This document shows, in pieces, positions 22,386-30,038 of a stretch of DNA of 64,000 bases. The stretch's first letter is position 1, and every line of letters begins with the position of its first letter. Both the position numbers and the translations under genes were made by a program. Source of the DNA: Alsobacter soli (GTDB taxonomy: Bacteria > Pseudomonadota > Alphaproteobacteria > Rhizobiales > Beijerinckiaceae); contig NZ_PVZS01000006.1 of assembly GCF_003004785.1 (NCBI RefSeq), positions 1 to 64,000 on the forward strand. Direction: 5' to 3'. Below the pieces are notes generated by a model. The model ran no database searches, was not told the DNA's origin, and saw only the letters and a program-made list of their open reading frames with translations.

Positions 22386-23515
22386 GCGGGTTCGTCCAAG
22401 GGTTCAATCAACAGGTCAGAACCGTCGAGGCGGTCGCGGTTCCAGCCCCACATGCCGAAGCTTTCCGCCAACTTGGCCAAATAATCAGGATCACCGGGTG
22501 CATGATCCGGAACCGAGATGCCTGCATTCCGCAGCATGATTCTAATCTCCTCCTGGAGCGGCAGCGGAACGCGGTCGTTGTTCGGGCCATATACGGACGC
22601 GAGAAGCCATCCAGTAGAAATTCGTGACAGTTCAACAATTGCCCCCGCCGACGAGTGACCCTTCATCAGTTCAACGTAGTACCGCCGACCAAGCGCCACT
22701 TCAGGGACCTTTTCCGCAAGGCAGTTCCGGAACCGCCTCCCGGCATCGAGCATGGCGGGGCCGCTTGCGAGCGGGATGAACCCGCTAGCGAAATTAACGG
22801 GTGGCTCGAATGGAAGGCGTGTCATGCGTTCTGCCCAGGCCCTCAACCAACGTTTAAGGCCACCACGGGCGAACAAGACGAAAGACTCGCGGATGTTGGC
22901 GTCCGATGCCGTTGAGCAGTGTTCTCGAACCCACCTCAGGGCGGCGTTGGCGGCGTATGCCGTTGGGACATTTACGTTCGCCACTACCGCCGGGTGGAGG
23001 AAGATGGGGTCAAGAACATGCAGTACACGGAGCATTTCGACCGCTATAGGTCCGGAGATCTGCCCAAGAACCTTGGCGCGCTGCCGGTCCAAAGGGGAAC
23101 GGCTTTTGAAGATGCCGACCAGCCGCTCGTAGGAGCCAGGAAGCGGCAGTGGCTGGCTCCCAAGTCGCGCCAGCGTTCCGAGGAGGCCCGGAGGAGGAAC
23201 TTGTCCGAGAATCGCCTCAAGCATTGCCTTCGCGCGGAGCATAGCGAGCGAACGAGCGACGCCATCGCCGAGCGTACTGCACGAATTCAGAAATGCTGGC
23301 GCGACCTTCAACAGCCGCGCGCGGATTTCCACGTCTTGGCCAATTTCGAAGGTGGCCAATGCGAGAAACAGGCACTGCCGCCTGAGTGGAGAGAAGTAGA
23401 AGGAAGACGCAAGAAGTTCGGGGCAAAGCCTCAGAGCAGCGCGCAAGGCCCAGCCGTCGTATGACTTGGGGTGCCGTTCTACTGTGTCCTGATCGACATG
23501 CACCGTCATGCACAA
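22382..23515 (-). CDS. Hypothetical protein, 377 residues
   Basis: A long soluble protein with no signal or membrane helix. The C-terminal half contains a GRRFRNCLAEKVPEVALGRR block followed by AIVELSRISTGWLLASVYGPNN, a pattern somewhat like the PcfJ-like proteins of mobile elements, but the match is weak and I would not name it. The N-terminal 180 residues are helical and Leu/Arg-rich. It starts about 12 bp from the 3' end of the resolvase gene on the same strand, so it may be co-transcribed with it. There are two possible Met starts (23515, 23509). Confidence 0.65.
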   Translation of the reverse strand: MCMTVHVDQDTVERHPKSYDGWALRAALRLCPELLASSFYFSPLRRQCLFLALATFEIGQDVEIRARLLKVAPAFLNSCSTLGDGVARSLAMLRAKAMLEAILGQVPPPGLLGTLARLGSQPLPLPGSYERLVGIFKSRSPLDRQRAKVLGQISGPIAVEMLRVLHVLDPIFLHPAVVANVNVPTAYAANAALRWVREHCSTASDANIRESFVLFARGGLKRWLRAWAERMTRLPFEPPVNFASGFIPLASGPAMLDAGRRFRNCLAEKVPEVALGRRYYVELMKGHSSAGAIVELSRISTGWLLASVYGPNNDRVPLPLQEEIRIMLRNAGISVPDHAPGDPDYLAKLAESFGMWGWNRDRLDGSDLLIEPLDEPA

Positions 23516-23527
23516 TTATCTCTGAAT

Positions 23528-24088
23528 TCAAGTGCCGTTCTGACGAGCTTCAGCCAGGGCCCGATAAACGCTGGCTCGCGCGACTCTAAGAGCCTTGGCG
23601 ATGTCGCTGGGCCGCATGCCCTCACTGTGGAGCCTTACGACTTCGTCGCGCTTCACGGACCGCTTCCGGCCCTTGTAGACGTTCTCGGCCTTCGCGCTGG
23701 CGATGCCTTCCATCTGGCGCTCGCGACGAATCGCTGTTTCAAATTCGGAAAAAACTCCTAACATTTGCAGAAATGCCCGACCGGTTGGTGTGCCGGTGTC
23801 CAGGGCTGCGTTAAGGATACGAAGCTTCGCCCCGCGCTCCTCAAGTAAGGCCACGATGGCCGACAGGTCCGCGACGGAACGGGCCAACCGATCCAGCTTG
23901 GTGACCACCAGCGTGTCGCCGGCTCGCAGGAACTCCAGCAGACTCTCAAGTTCCGGACGCCCCTTACGCGAGGTGCCGCTTGCCCTCTCTGCCCGGACGA
24001 TCTCGCATCCTGCGGACTTGAGGGCCTCGGTCTGAACCTGCAGGTTCTGATCGATGGAGGAAACTCTGGCGTAGCCGTAGGTAGCCAT
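23528..24088 (-). CDS. Serine recombinase, resolvase/invertase family
   Basis: 186 residues from ATG 24088, the right size for a Tn3-type resolvase or invertase. The catalytic Ser lies in YGYARVSSIDQNL, the conserved LVVTKLDRLARS follows, then the long E helix (LGVFSEFETAIRRERQMEGI), and a C-terminal Hin-like helix-turn-helix (MRPSDIAKALRVARASVYRAL). It should cut and rejoin DNA at a cognate res site, and such a site appears directly upstream. No transposase gene was seen nearby, so this is an orphan or stability resolvase. Confidence 0.92.
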   Translation of the reverse strand: MATYGYARVSSIDQNLQVQTEALKSAGCEIVRAERASGTSRKGRPELESLLEFLRAGDTLVVTKLDRLARSVADLSAIVALLEERGAKLRILNAALDTGTPTGRAFLQMLGVFSEFETAIRRERQMEGIASAKAENVYKGRKRSVKRDEVVRLHSEGMRPSDIAKALRVARASVYRALAEARQNGT

Positions 24089-24101
24089 CGGCGGGCGGCC
24101 C

Positions 24102-24169
24102 TGTCTCAATAGGGTTTAGACCCCGTCTTTGTAGTGTCTCAAAACTTGAGAGTCAATCCTATTGAGACA
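24102..24169. other. Candidate res/crossover site of the resolvase
   Basis: Just upstream of the resolvase gene, a 12-bp perfect inverted repeat, TGTCTCAATAGG (24102-24113) and CCTATTGAGACA (24158-24169), flanks an inner dyad TCTCAA-AAC-TTGAGA (24137-24151). All three share the TCTCAA half-site, as expected for multiple resolvase dimers. The site probably also allows autoregulation. Confidence 0.65.
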
Positions 24170-24331
24170 CGTATTGCGTCTCATCCGCATGTCTTCATGA
24201 GGTACACGCTAATGCGTCAGCGCCGGCGCGAAGGACAGCTTCGGGATTCCATTGCGAGCGCATGGAAGTCGAGGCGATTGACCTCTCGGCGCGGTGGAGG
24301 CTCGCGGCGCCTCTACCGCGCCGGGGTCGCA

Positions 24332-24718
24332 TTAAGCGGCGTTGTTGCGGGCGTTCTCGGCAATCGTGCGCATCTGGCGCAGCGTGGCGGCCGTACGGTT
24401 CACGCGCACCTCTTCCTTGATCTCGTCCAGCGCGATCACGTAGTTCGACCCTCCTCCCATTTCGATGTCGATGGCACTCAACAGGACCTGCATGTCCTTC
24501 TCGGCGCCGCGCTCGGCGGCGTCCACAAGGTCCCGGCCGAAGCAGCTGAGCTTGCGCTGGTGGTAGGCGGAGTCGGTCTCGAACAGTTCCCTCGGGAACA
24601 TGAACTTGAGTCCAGCCAGCGGCTTCACCCTGACGAGGGCGCCCGAAGTCGTGCCGTCGGCGTAGTAGATAATGAGCATGGCTGCGATCTTCTTAGTCTT
24701 GATCACGATGGTCCTCAA
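24332..24718 (-). CDS. Hypothetical protein, 128 residues
   Basis: Not recognised. The N-terminus (IVIKTKKIAAMLIIYYADGTTSGALVRV) looks like paired beta strands, the centre has MFPRELFETDSAYHQRKL, and the C-terminus is helical and Arg/Asn-rich. No export signal or membrane helix. Sequence composition here is less GC-rich than in the metal block, consistent with the island setting. It is on the same strand as the 98-residue gene upstream, with a gap of about 150 bp. Confidence 0.55.
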   Translation of the reverse strand: MRTIVIKTKKIAAMLIIYYADGTTSGALVRVKPLAGLKFMFPRELFETDSAYHQRKLSCFGRDLVDAAERGAEKDMQVLLSAIDIEMGGGSNYVIALDEIKEEVRVNRTAATLRQMRTIAENARNNAA

Positions 24719-24869
24719 ATATTTCGTTCTTGAAATCTTGGTTTCGTTTTGTCAGGCGAGCCTGAGCTTGGCCCAGAAACCTTGGTCTGGTTGTGAACAC
24801 GACGGGTCCACTACTTGACGATGTGGGTCTCGCCAGTGGTCGGGTGGGTGAGGAAGGCGCTCTCCTCCA

Positions 24870-25166
24870 TCACGCGTCGTCGTCATCGTTCTGACCGGTC
24901 CAATCGAGATGGTCATCGATTTCCTCGGCGCTCAGCGGGCGGCTACGCCCAGCGGTGAAGGCGACCGCCGCCTCGGTGGTCTCGAAATCGACGCGGACGA
25001 TCTCCCAGTCGGCGTCGAACCCGTCCGGCTCTTCGCCGCCCTCGTTGGTCTGGGATTCCCGCTCGGCGCAGATGGCGCCAGGGAAGCGACCCGCGCTGAA
25101 GCAGATCTCGCCGATGTTGTAGAACTTGACCCAGTAGTAACCGCTGATGGTGTTGATAGCAGACAT
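24870..25166 (-). CDS. Hypothetical acidic protein, 98 residues
   Basis: Not recognised. It begins MSAINTISGYYWVKFYN, continues through GEICFSAGRFPG and ends in a strongly acidic tail (SAEEIDDHLDWTGQNDDDDA). No membrane helix or signal. The ordered aromatic pattern in the first 30 residues resembles a real small domain more than a chance frame. An ATGCA-N5-TGCAT dyad (25191-25205) lies 25-39 bp before its start and could be an operator. Confidence 0.55.
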   Translation of the reverse strand: MSAINTISGYYWVKFYNIGEICFSAGRFPGAICAERESQTNEGGEEPDGFDADWEIVRVDFETTEAAVAFTAGRSRPLSAEEIDDHLDWTGQNDDDDA

Positions 25167-25301
25167 AATTTCTCTCTAAATGGCTTGAGTATGCATGCCG
25201 TGCATGAAAAGGACAGTGGCATGCCATCCCTGCACGGCGACCTTGATGTCAGACCGCGACCGCCATGGCAAGGGGGTTCGGATTCCTACAGATGCTCTTT
25301 C

Positions 25302-25638
25302 ATGACGGCTGAAGACTTTTGTACGTACAATCCGTACATCAATGAAATCACCAAGCCTGACACCATCCTGACGCCCACCCGCTGGCACCATAACCCCGGT
25401 CACCGTGGTGATGCAGGATCTGCGGTTCACCAGGGTTCAATAGCCGTGCTGCTGGGCATCAACGAGAAAACGATGCAGGCATCTCGCGGGCACGCAGGAC
25501 GTGCCGAGGTCGGAGGAGATCGTGCTTTGCGTCCTGATGCGAGGTTACGTCCGCCCAGAGGTCATTCGGTGCAAGTGCTGGGCACCATACTTCTCCAGAG
25601 CTCCGACAGTGCTCGAAAACCATAAGGCGGGAAGCTGA
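25302..25638 (+). pseudogene. Frameshifted helix-turn-helix protein
   Basis: From ATG 25302 the frame gives MTAEDFCTYNPYINEI and later IAVLLGINEKTMQ, which looks like the start of a small DNA-binding helix-turn-helix. The frame then becomes poor, while another frame from about 25473 continues LAGTQDVPRSEEIVLCVLMR and reaches a stop at 25636-25638. Small XRE-like regulators commonly read ...LLGVNERTVRRWLSGxxPVPRxVEILLR..., so a deletion of a few bases near 25473 would explain the split. Moderate confidence that it is a decayed regulator. Confidence 0.45.
25319..25330. promoter_or_regulatory. 12-bp perfect palindrome
   Basis: TTGTACGTACAA is a perfect dyad close to the GntR-type pattern TNGTNNNACNA. 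It lies inside the first codons of the decayed helix-turn-helix gene and about 150 bp upstream of the divergent 98-residue gene. It could be a former operator, or chance. Confidence 0.3.
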
Positions 25639-25743
25639 CCCAACTCGTCCACGCCTCTACGTGATGTCCCTCATGCTGAAAAAAATTGCGGGGTGGACGG
25701 CCGGCTCGGTACATTCAGGCATTGTTTCGTGAGTGAATTTTCA

Positions 25744-26196
25744 ATGTCTGCTTTTTACAACTACAAGGGTAAGTGCGCCGTGCCCGGGGACGAGCCCCGC
25801 AAGAAGTGGTACCGCGCCGACGGCTTCCCGAACTGGAACACGACGCTGTTCGAAACGGCCGGATCCGGCACCGGCTGGCACGTGAAGCATCCGGTCACGG
25901 GTGCAGAGATCTACTACCAAGATCTGCTCGACCCGGTGCTCGAATTGTTTAGCAACGTGCTGCACGCCGCGTATCCTGGCGAGATCTTCGAGGTGCATCG
26001 GCGCCATGGCCGCCGCGCCTGGACGCACTTCGGCGAATACGATTGGAGACCCTACGTCCGGATCTACAGCCCTAACCGCAACGCCATTTTCCTGCTTTCG
26101 ATGACGGGCGACACCTTGTGGCCCCCGCGCACCGGCAGCGTGTGGGATGATGTCGAACGGCCTGCGCTGTTTACCAACATTCACATTTCTGACTGA
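25744..26196 (+). CDS. Hypothetical protein, 150 residues
   Basis: Not recognised. Start ATG 25744 is chosen because the text before it is low quality. The sequence is rich in aromatic residues: FYNYKGKCAVPGDEPRKKWY, then YYQDLLDPVLELFSNVL and TNIHISD at the end. No signal or membrane segment. It appears a plausible soluble domain, but nothing around it tells the function. It follows the decayed helix-turn-helix gene by about 105 bp on the same strand. Confidence 0.6.
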   Translation: MSAFYNYKGKCAVPGDEPRKKWYRADGFPNWNTTLFETAGSGTGWHVKHPVTGAEIYYQDLLDPVLELFSNVLHAAYPGEIFEVHRRHGRRAWTHFGEYDWRPYVRIYSPNRNAIFLLSMTGDTLWPPRTGSVWDDVERPALFTNIHISD

Positions 26197-26484
26197 GTAC
26201 TGCTGAAGGACAGTGACGCGTCGAAACCGGCGCGAAGCTTATTGAAAACTCCGCTCTCTGTACATGTAGCCCTCTGACATGTGATCCATGTCGGGGGGCT
26301 TCGGACTTTCGGGTTTCATGGCGCGATCTGAGACCGCCTCGACACCATGATGTTCGAATTTGACTTGGATGGAACGAAACGCCAAACGTGACACGATGTG
26401 GCAATGCGTATGCACCTGCGGCGCGTTGCGGGCTTCGGTGGACCCCACGTGCGACAGCCACTCTACTGGGTGGTCCACGCCCAC

Positions 26485-26692
26485 GATGGGCAACCCATTG
26501 GGCTCGCAGATGGTGAAGGGCGCCAGCCTGACGGGCAAGCGGCCGGACGGCTCGAAGGCGACGGTCAGCTTGAACATGCAGGCGCACGGGCCTGGACCGG
26601 CCGCCATCTAGCGCATGGTGCCAACACCATCTCGTCGAAACCCCTGACGGGTTGTGGCGACCAATTGAACCCGGCGCACGGCCGGCGGCTCC
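26485..26692 (+). repeat. Diverged direct repeat, copy 1
   Basis: About 200 bp that align with 28131-28327 on the same strand. The best-matching part encodes, in one frame, GSQ..KGASLTGKRPDG.KAT in both copies, and differences there fall mostly at third codon positions, so the repeat may derive from a protein-coding sequence on the plus strand. In this copy a two-base length difference disrupts the frame near 26590. The stretch 26197-26776 otherwise contains no gene I can support. Confidence 0.6.
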
Positions 26693-26776
26693 CTCGCGGA
26701 GGAGCGTGGTCCATGCGTGACCCACGTCCAGCTGCCGCCTGCCAGCAACTCAGCTCCGCTGCTGCACCGTCGAGAC

Positions 26777-27391
26777 TTACAGGCGACTTGCGCCCGCTCC
26801 TGTCGCAAGACCTACCAGGAACTGTTGAAGTGCTTTTATGTTTTCGCGGGCAAGGTCGATCTTGACCTTTGCAGTCGTGTAGCTCGCTAGTCCATAGCAG
26901 TAAAGCAGGGCCAGAGCCATCACCACGGCCACTAAGGTTTGGATACTAACACCCGCTATGTTCGCATCCCCTGACTTTGCGGTTTGTGCGAATGCGGACG
27001 AGATCACCGAAAACTGCAATGCAGGCCAGAGCGTAACAAGCCCCTGAACCACGACGTAGGTAGCGGCAAACACCGAAACAACGCCGAGCCAAAATTCAAG
27101 GGGATGCTTGTCAGCGATATATGCCCATCTCTGGCGAGCGGTCATCCGCACCAGAATGTCACTCTCGGTCTCGTCCGGTTGAGCTTTGGGCGAAATCTGC
27201 GTCAGCGCCGGGATCTCTATGGAAAAGCGGGGCTGAGACGAATCCCCCATAAGGACAACGGGGATGTAGGCATCCGCGCGCCGGGCCTTCTGCCGATCAA
27301 TTGAGACCGGACGGACCCCGTCCGCAACGGCGCGGTGCTGCTTCCAGCGCTCTAATGATTGGCCTGTTGTCGCAAAGAGGCGGTCAGTCAT
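26777..27391 (-). CDS. Hypothetical two-helix membrane protein
   Basis: 204 residues, not recognised. A polar N-terminal domain (about 1-95) is followed by two membrane helices: WLGVVSVFAATYVVVQGLV and TLVAVVMALALLYCYGLAS. The short C-terminal tail (KVKIDLARENIKALQQFLVG) is amphipathic. The start codon overlaps the stop of the gene upstream (ATGA), so the two are translationally coupled and probably act together. Frame and helix pattern make it a likely real gene. Confidence 0.65.
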   Translation of the reverse strand: MTDRLFATTGQSLERWKQHRAVADGVRPVSIDRQKARRADAYIPVVLMGDSSQPRFSIEIPALTQISPKAQPDETESDILVRMTARQRWAYIADKHPLEFWLGVVSVFAATYVVVQGLVTLWPALQFSVISSAFAQTAKSGDANIAGVSIQTLVAVVMALALLYCYGLASYTTAKVKIDLARENIKALQQFLVGLATGAGASRL

Positions 27392-27753
27392 TTGGCCCTG
27401 CCTAGAAGAGCGTTCCAGTCTTCGTCAGAGACTTGCATCTGAACTCGCAAAGTCTCCAGCTTGTCGCGCATCCAGATGTGAAACGACACAGCGGTCGTGA
27501 AGTCCATGACGACATCCACATCAAGCTCCCGCACCAACCCTTCCTTGCCTTCCAGTATGGTTTCTGGGCCTGGCTGGCCGTCGATAATCGGGATGGAGGT
27601 CCGCTGTGGAATCGCGACTCGCTCACTGTAAAAACCGCAGTGGATTGAGCCACGCGGCGTTAGCCCTCCATAGCAGCCGTCTGCGTGGACTACGCGGAAA
27701 AAATTGCTTTTTTGGAAAAAGGCCTCCAGAGATTTTGGTTCGTTTTCGGCCAT
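27388..27753 (-). CDS. Hypothetical protein, partner of the downstream membrane protein
   Basis: 121 residues from ATG 27753. It contains FFRVVHADGCYGGLTPRG then IHCGFYSERVAIPQ, and later VRELDVDVVMDFTTAVSFHIW. This strand and helix order loosely recalls DUF3467-like proteins, but no firm match can be claimed. No signal or membrane segment. It overlaps the two-helix membrane protein gene by 4 bp, forming a compact two-gene unit in an otherwise decayed island. Confidence 0.6.
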   Translation of the reverse strand: MAENEPKSLEAFFQKSNFFRVVHADGCYGGLTPRGSIHCGFYSERVAIPQRTSIPIIDGQPGPETILEGKEGLVRELDVDVVMDFTTAVSFHIWMRDKLETLRVQMQVSDEDWNALLGRAK

Positions 27754-28056
27754 CTTGCGCGCGCTCCCAGAGGTGGCTGAAGAAGCACGTCTGCTGCCCG
27801 AGATCAAGTCGATACCCTGCACAGGAGGTGGCGGCTTTTGCCTCGATCTCGTGCCGACCGCGATGCGAATTCCTCCCGCGCCGAGCTAAAGCCCAGAGCG
27901 CCGAGCAGGCTTTCGAGCTGCTCCACCGTTCAGCCAGCAGCTCGTGCCAGGTACTTCCCGGGCTGTGCGTCACCGTCACCGCTGGATCCCTGAGCGCCGT
28001 CACGATGCTGCGCATGGGGCGCGGATCGAAATAAAAAAGTCGGCCGGCAATGGGCA

Positions 28057-28088
28057 GTGGGGCTAAATAGTGGGGCTATGTGGGGCTA
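28057..28088. repeat. Three copies of a 9-bp motif
   Basis: GTGGGGCTA occurs at 28057-28065, 28070-28078 and 28080-28088. Clustered short direct repeats like this occur at recombinase or regulator binding sites. No protein is assigned. Confidence 0.4.
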
Positions 28089-28130
28089 AAGTTTCCAAAA
28101 AACAGGGCAAAATCAAGCTTACGCGCGCAA

Positions 28131-28327
28131 GGTGGGCAACGCCACGGGCTCGCAGGCGGCGAAGGGGGCCAGCCTGACGGGCAAGCGTCCGGACGGGCGC
28201 AAGGCGACCGTGACCATTGCGGCGCAGGCCAGGGCGTGGACCGGGCGGCGACGTTCTGGGACAGGTGCGATTTCGTCGAACCAGCGACGGACGTTGGCGC
28301 CCAGTTGAACCCGGCGCACAGCCGGTG
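28131..28327 (+). repeat. Diverged direct repeat, copy 2
   Basis: Matches 26485-26692 in the same orientation about 1.65 kb away. Here the frame stays open through KVGNATGSQAAKGASLTG, KATVTIAAQARAWTGR and TLAPS to a stop near 28304, but no convincing start is seen. Between the end of the coupled gene pair (27753) and 28672 there is no other gene I can support; this repeat, the GTGGGGCTA cluster and a candidate small RNA are the only structure found. Confidence 0.6.
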
Positions 28328-28518
28328 GGTGATGGATTTCCCGCCCGCGTGGGGCAGCTGGGCGGGTACGGCAACGCCATCTCCCGCAAGTCGCGGAAGC
28401 CTTCCTCCGGTCGGTGATGGCGATCAGTTCGACCGCAGCTTGAAGCTGTAGTGGTGCGCGCGCAATGTGGTGCCGGCTGGAAGCACCGTATTCGCCTAAT
28501 TAAAAGATCCGAAGACGA

Positions 28519-28590
28519 CCTTTGCTCCGTTTATCGATTCGCTTTCGGAGCTAGTGGAGACCCTGCCCGGAGCGATCCGGGCAGGGTTTT
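28519..28590 (+). ncRNA. Candidate small RNA ending in an intrinsic terminator
   Basis: Two hairpins in tandem: GCTCCG...CGGAGC (28524-28554 region, AT-rich loop) and then CCCTGCCCGG-AGCGAT-CCGGGCAGGG followed by TTTT. No open frame upstream on this strand would need such a terminator, so a short transcript made from the AT-rich region before it (about 28490-28515) is plausible. It could equally be an attenuator for the gene at 28672. Confidence 0.35.
28561..28590 (+). terminator. Intrinsic terminator
   Basis: A perfect 10-bp GC-rich stem with a 6-nt AGCGAT loop and a TTTT tail, about 80 bp before the Rap1a/Tai-type gene. Classic rho-independent form. Confidence 0.75.
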
Positions 28591-28671
28591 GCTTTCGACT
28601 ACCGCACCGCATTGCTCCGGCGACGTTCCACCCATTATCGTCGCCCTCCCCCTCATCGAACGAGACCCAAG

Positions 28672-29007
28672 ATGCGAACAGCAGTTATTCTGGCAGCCAT
28701 GACCCTGGTCGCCTCCCAGTACCCCGCCCGCGCTGATCAGACCGACGGCAATGCGCAGCTTGCAGTCTGCCGCCTAATCCTCGGCGAATCGAGCCTGCGA
28801 CCCTACGATCAGGGCTTCTGCATCGGCGCTGTTCACGCCATCCGGTATTCGAGAGGCCGTCTCCACATCTGCATTCCGGACGGCGTAACCAACATGCAGG
28901 CCGTGCGCGTTCTGGTGAACTACATGGAATCGCACCCAGCACGGTTGAACTTGGACATCACGGACCTCGCCATGAATGCGTTCAAGAAAGCATGGCCCTG
29001 CAAGTGA
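28672..29007 (+). CDS. Rap1a/Tai-type domain protein
   Basis: 111 residues from ATG 28672. A signal peptide (TAVILAAMTLVASQYPARA) leads to a short periplasmic domain with GFCIGAVHAIRYS, LHICIPDGVTNMQAVRVLV and a C-terminal AFKKAWPCK, which is the Rap1a/Tai pattern with its conserved cysteines. Proteins of this family include immunity proteins against type VI amidase effectors, but many have no known partner. No effector or type VI genes are visible here. A decayed second copy follows directly. Confidence 0.75.
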   Translation: MRTAVILAAMTLVASQYPARADQTDGNAQLAVCRLILGESSLRPYDQGFCIGAVHAIRYSRGRLHICIPDGVTNMQAVRVLVNYMESHPARLNLDITDLAMNAFKKAWPCK

Positions 29008-29036
29008 ACCGAAAGGGCGAAGCTCATTGCAGGGGC

Positions 29037-29171
29037 CACGCCCAAGCCAACACCAGCCGGCAGGCTTCGCGCGTCCTGGTGAGTTACTTGGACCAACACC
29101 CAGAGATACTGCCCCCGAACATCGTCCAAGTTTCATCAGACGCGTTCACCGCCGCATGTTCCTTCAAGTGA
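29037..29171 (+). pseudogene. Truncated tandem copy of the Rap1a/Tai-type gene
   Basis: In the frame ending with TGA at 29169-29171, the sequence reads TSRQASRVLVSYLDQHPEIL ... SSDAFTAACSFK, which lines up with the end of the preceding gene (TNMQAVRVLVNYMESHPARL ... LAMNAFKKAWPCK). The N-terminal part with signal peptide is missing and no start precedes it. Only the C-terminal third remains. Confidence 0.6.
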
Positions 29172-29377
29172 TCGAGGCACGCCTGTTTACGGCCTCGTAG
29201 AAGCCCTTACAGCAGCCATCAGCATCTCCCCATTGCCGTAGAGCCGAAAGGCCGGCGAGCCTGCCGGGAGTGCTTCTGGAAGGCGCTAGACCATAAGGCC
29301 AAGAGCGTCCTCTATCGTAAATACCTGACCATCGCTCATGATGGTCGGACCTGCGATGGAGCGGCAAGCACGCCCCC

Positions 29378-29581
29378 ATGAAGGCGACCGATGCGGCGAA
29401 GGCGTACCGGCGGCCGCTGACCGTGGGCCTCAACCTGGATCAGACGACCCTGGAGACTCTTCTGGCCATGGAGGTGATTATCCGGCGGTCGCACGGTGGC
29501 CTCGTTGCATGGCGCCCTGGAAGCTTGGGAACGGATGACCAGGATCAGCGTGAGGCCGTGATCGCTAGTCTTCCGGCTTGA
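29378..29581 (+). CDS. Small hypothetical protein, 67 residues
   Basis: Not recognised. ATG 29378, reading MKATDAAKAYRRPLTVGLNL and later LLAMEVIIRRSHGGLVAW. No signal or membrane helix. It ends convergently with the next gene, with a 17-bp overlap of the 3' ends. Support is limited to a plausible composition. Confidence 0.3.
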   Translation: MKATDAAKAYRRPLTVGLNLDQTTLETLLAMEVIIRRSHGGLVAWRPGSLGTDDQDQREAVIASLPA

Positions 29582-29819
29582 AGTGGGCGCGCATCTCAGG
29601 CCCGGTGCTCGCTGTCTTGGACCAGAAGTGCTCGCGGTCGCCCGTGATCACCTCAGCGACCTGATCTATGGCCGCCGTCACCCCGCTGACCGCGCGCGCA
29701 ACTGGACCGTTGATGGGAGCCTTGGCCAGGGCGCGGACGCAGGCGCGCCGACAATCCTTCAGATCCGCCAGCAGGGCGTCGGCTTCGTAGGGCGTGAAGA
29801 GTCGTCGGGTTCGGACCAT
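29565..29819 (-). CDS. Small hypothetical helical protein, 84 residues
   Basis: Not recognised. It starts MVRTRRLFTPYEADALLADL and is almost all helix, with Ala, Arg and Asp in a regular pattern (KDCRRACVRALAKAPINGPV), then AIDQVAEVITGDREHFWSK. The 220 bp upstream (29820-30038) hold nothing I can identify. It looks like a plausible small soluble protein of the island. Confidence 0.5.
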   Translation of the reverse strand: MVRTRRLFTPYEADALLADLKDCRRACVRALAKAPINGPVARAVSGVTAAIDQVAEVITGDREHFWSKTASTGPEMRAHFKPED

Positions 29820-30038
29820 GAGAACAAAAAGAGAACATTTCGCTGATCCGCGTCAAGGTCCGCCAGAGGTTTTCCCAATAGACCGAGTGCAGTCAATGTA
29901 GCGGACGCACTCACCAACTGCCCCCCGGCCGCGAGGTGACGCCATCACCATGTGGTCGCCAGGGCGTGAACTGGCGGCCGAGTTCGGCGCGGTCACTCGT
30001 TGCATCATCGGATGTGGATTTCCGGAACTATCAAGCTG

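Noticed and set aside
26239-26607. A 122-codon minus-strand frame over repeat copy 1
   Set aside because: Third-position differences between the two repeat copies favour the plus strand as the former coding strand, so this is likely a shadow.
27623-28015. A 130-codon minus-strand frame beginning MRSIVTALRDPAVTVT
   Set aside because: The first 40 residues look plausible but the rest overlaps the better-supported 121-residue gene in another frame and is Arg/Ser-rich; not enough support to call it.
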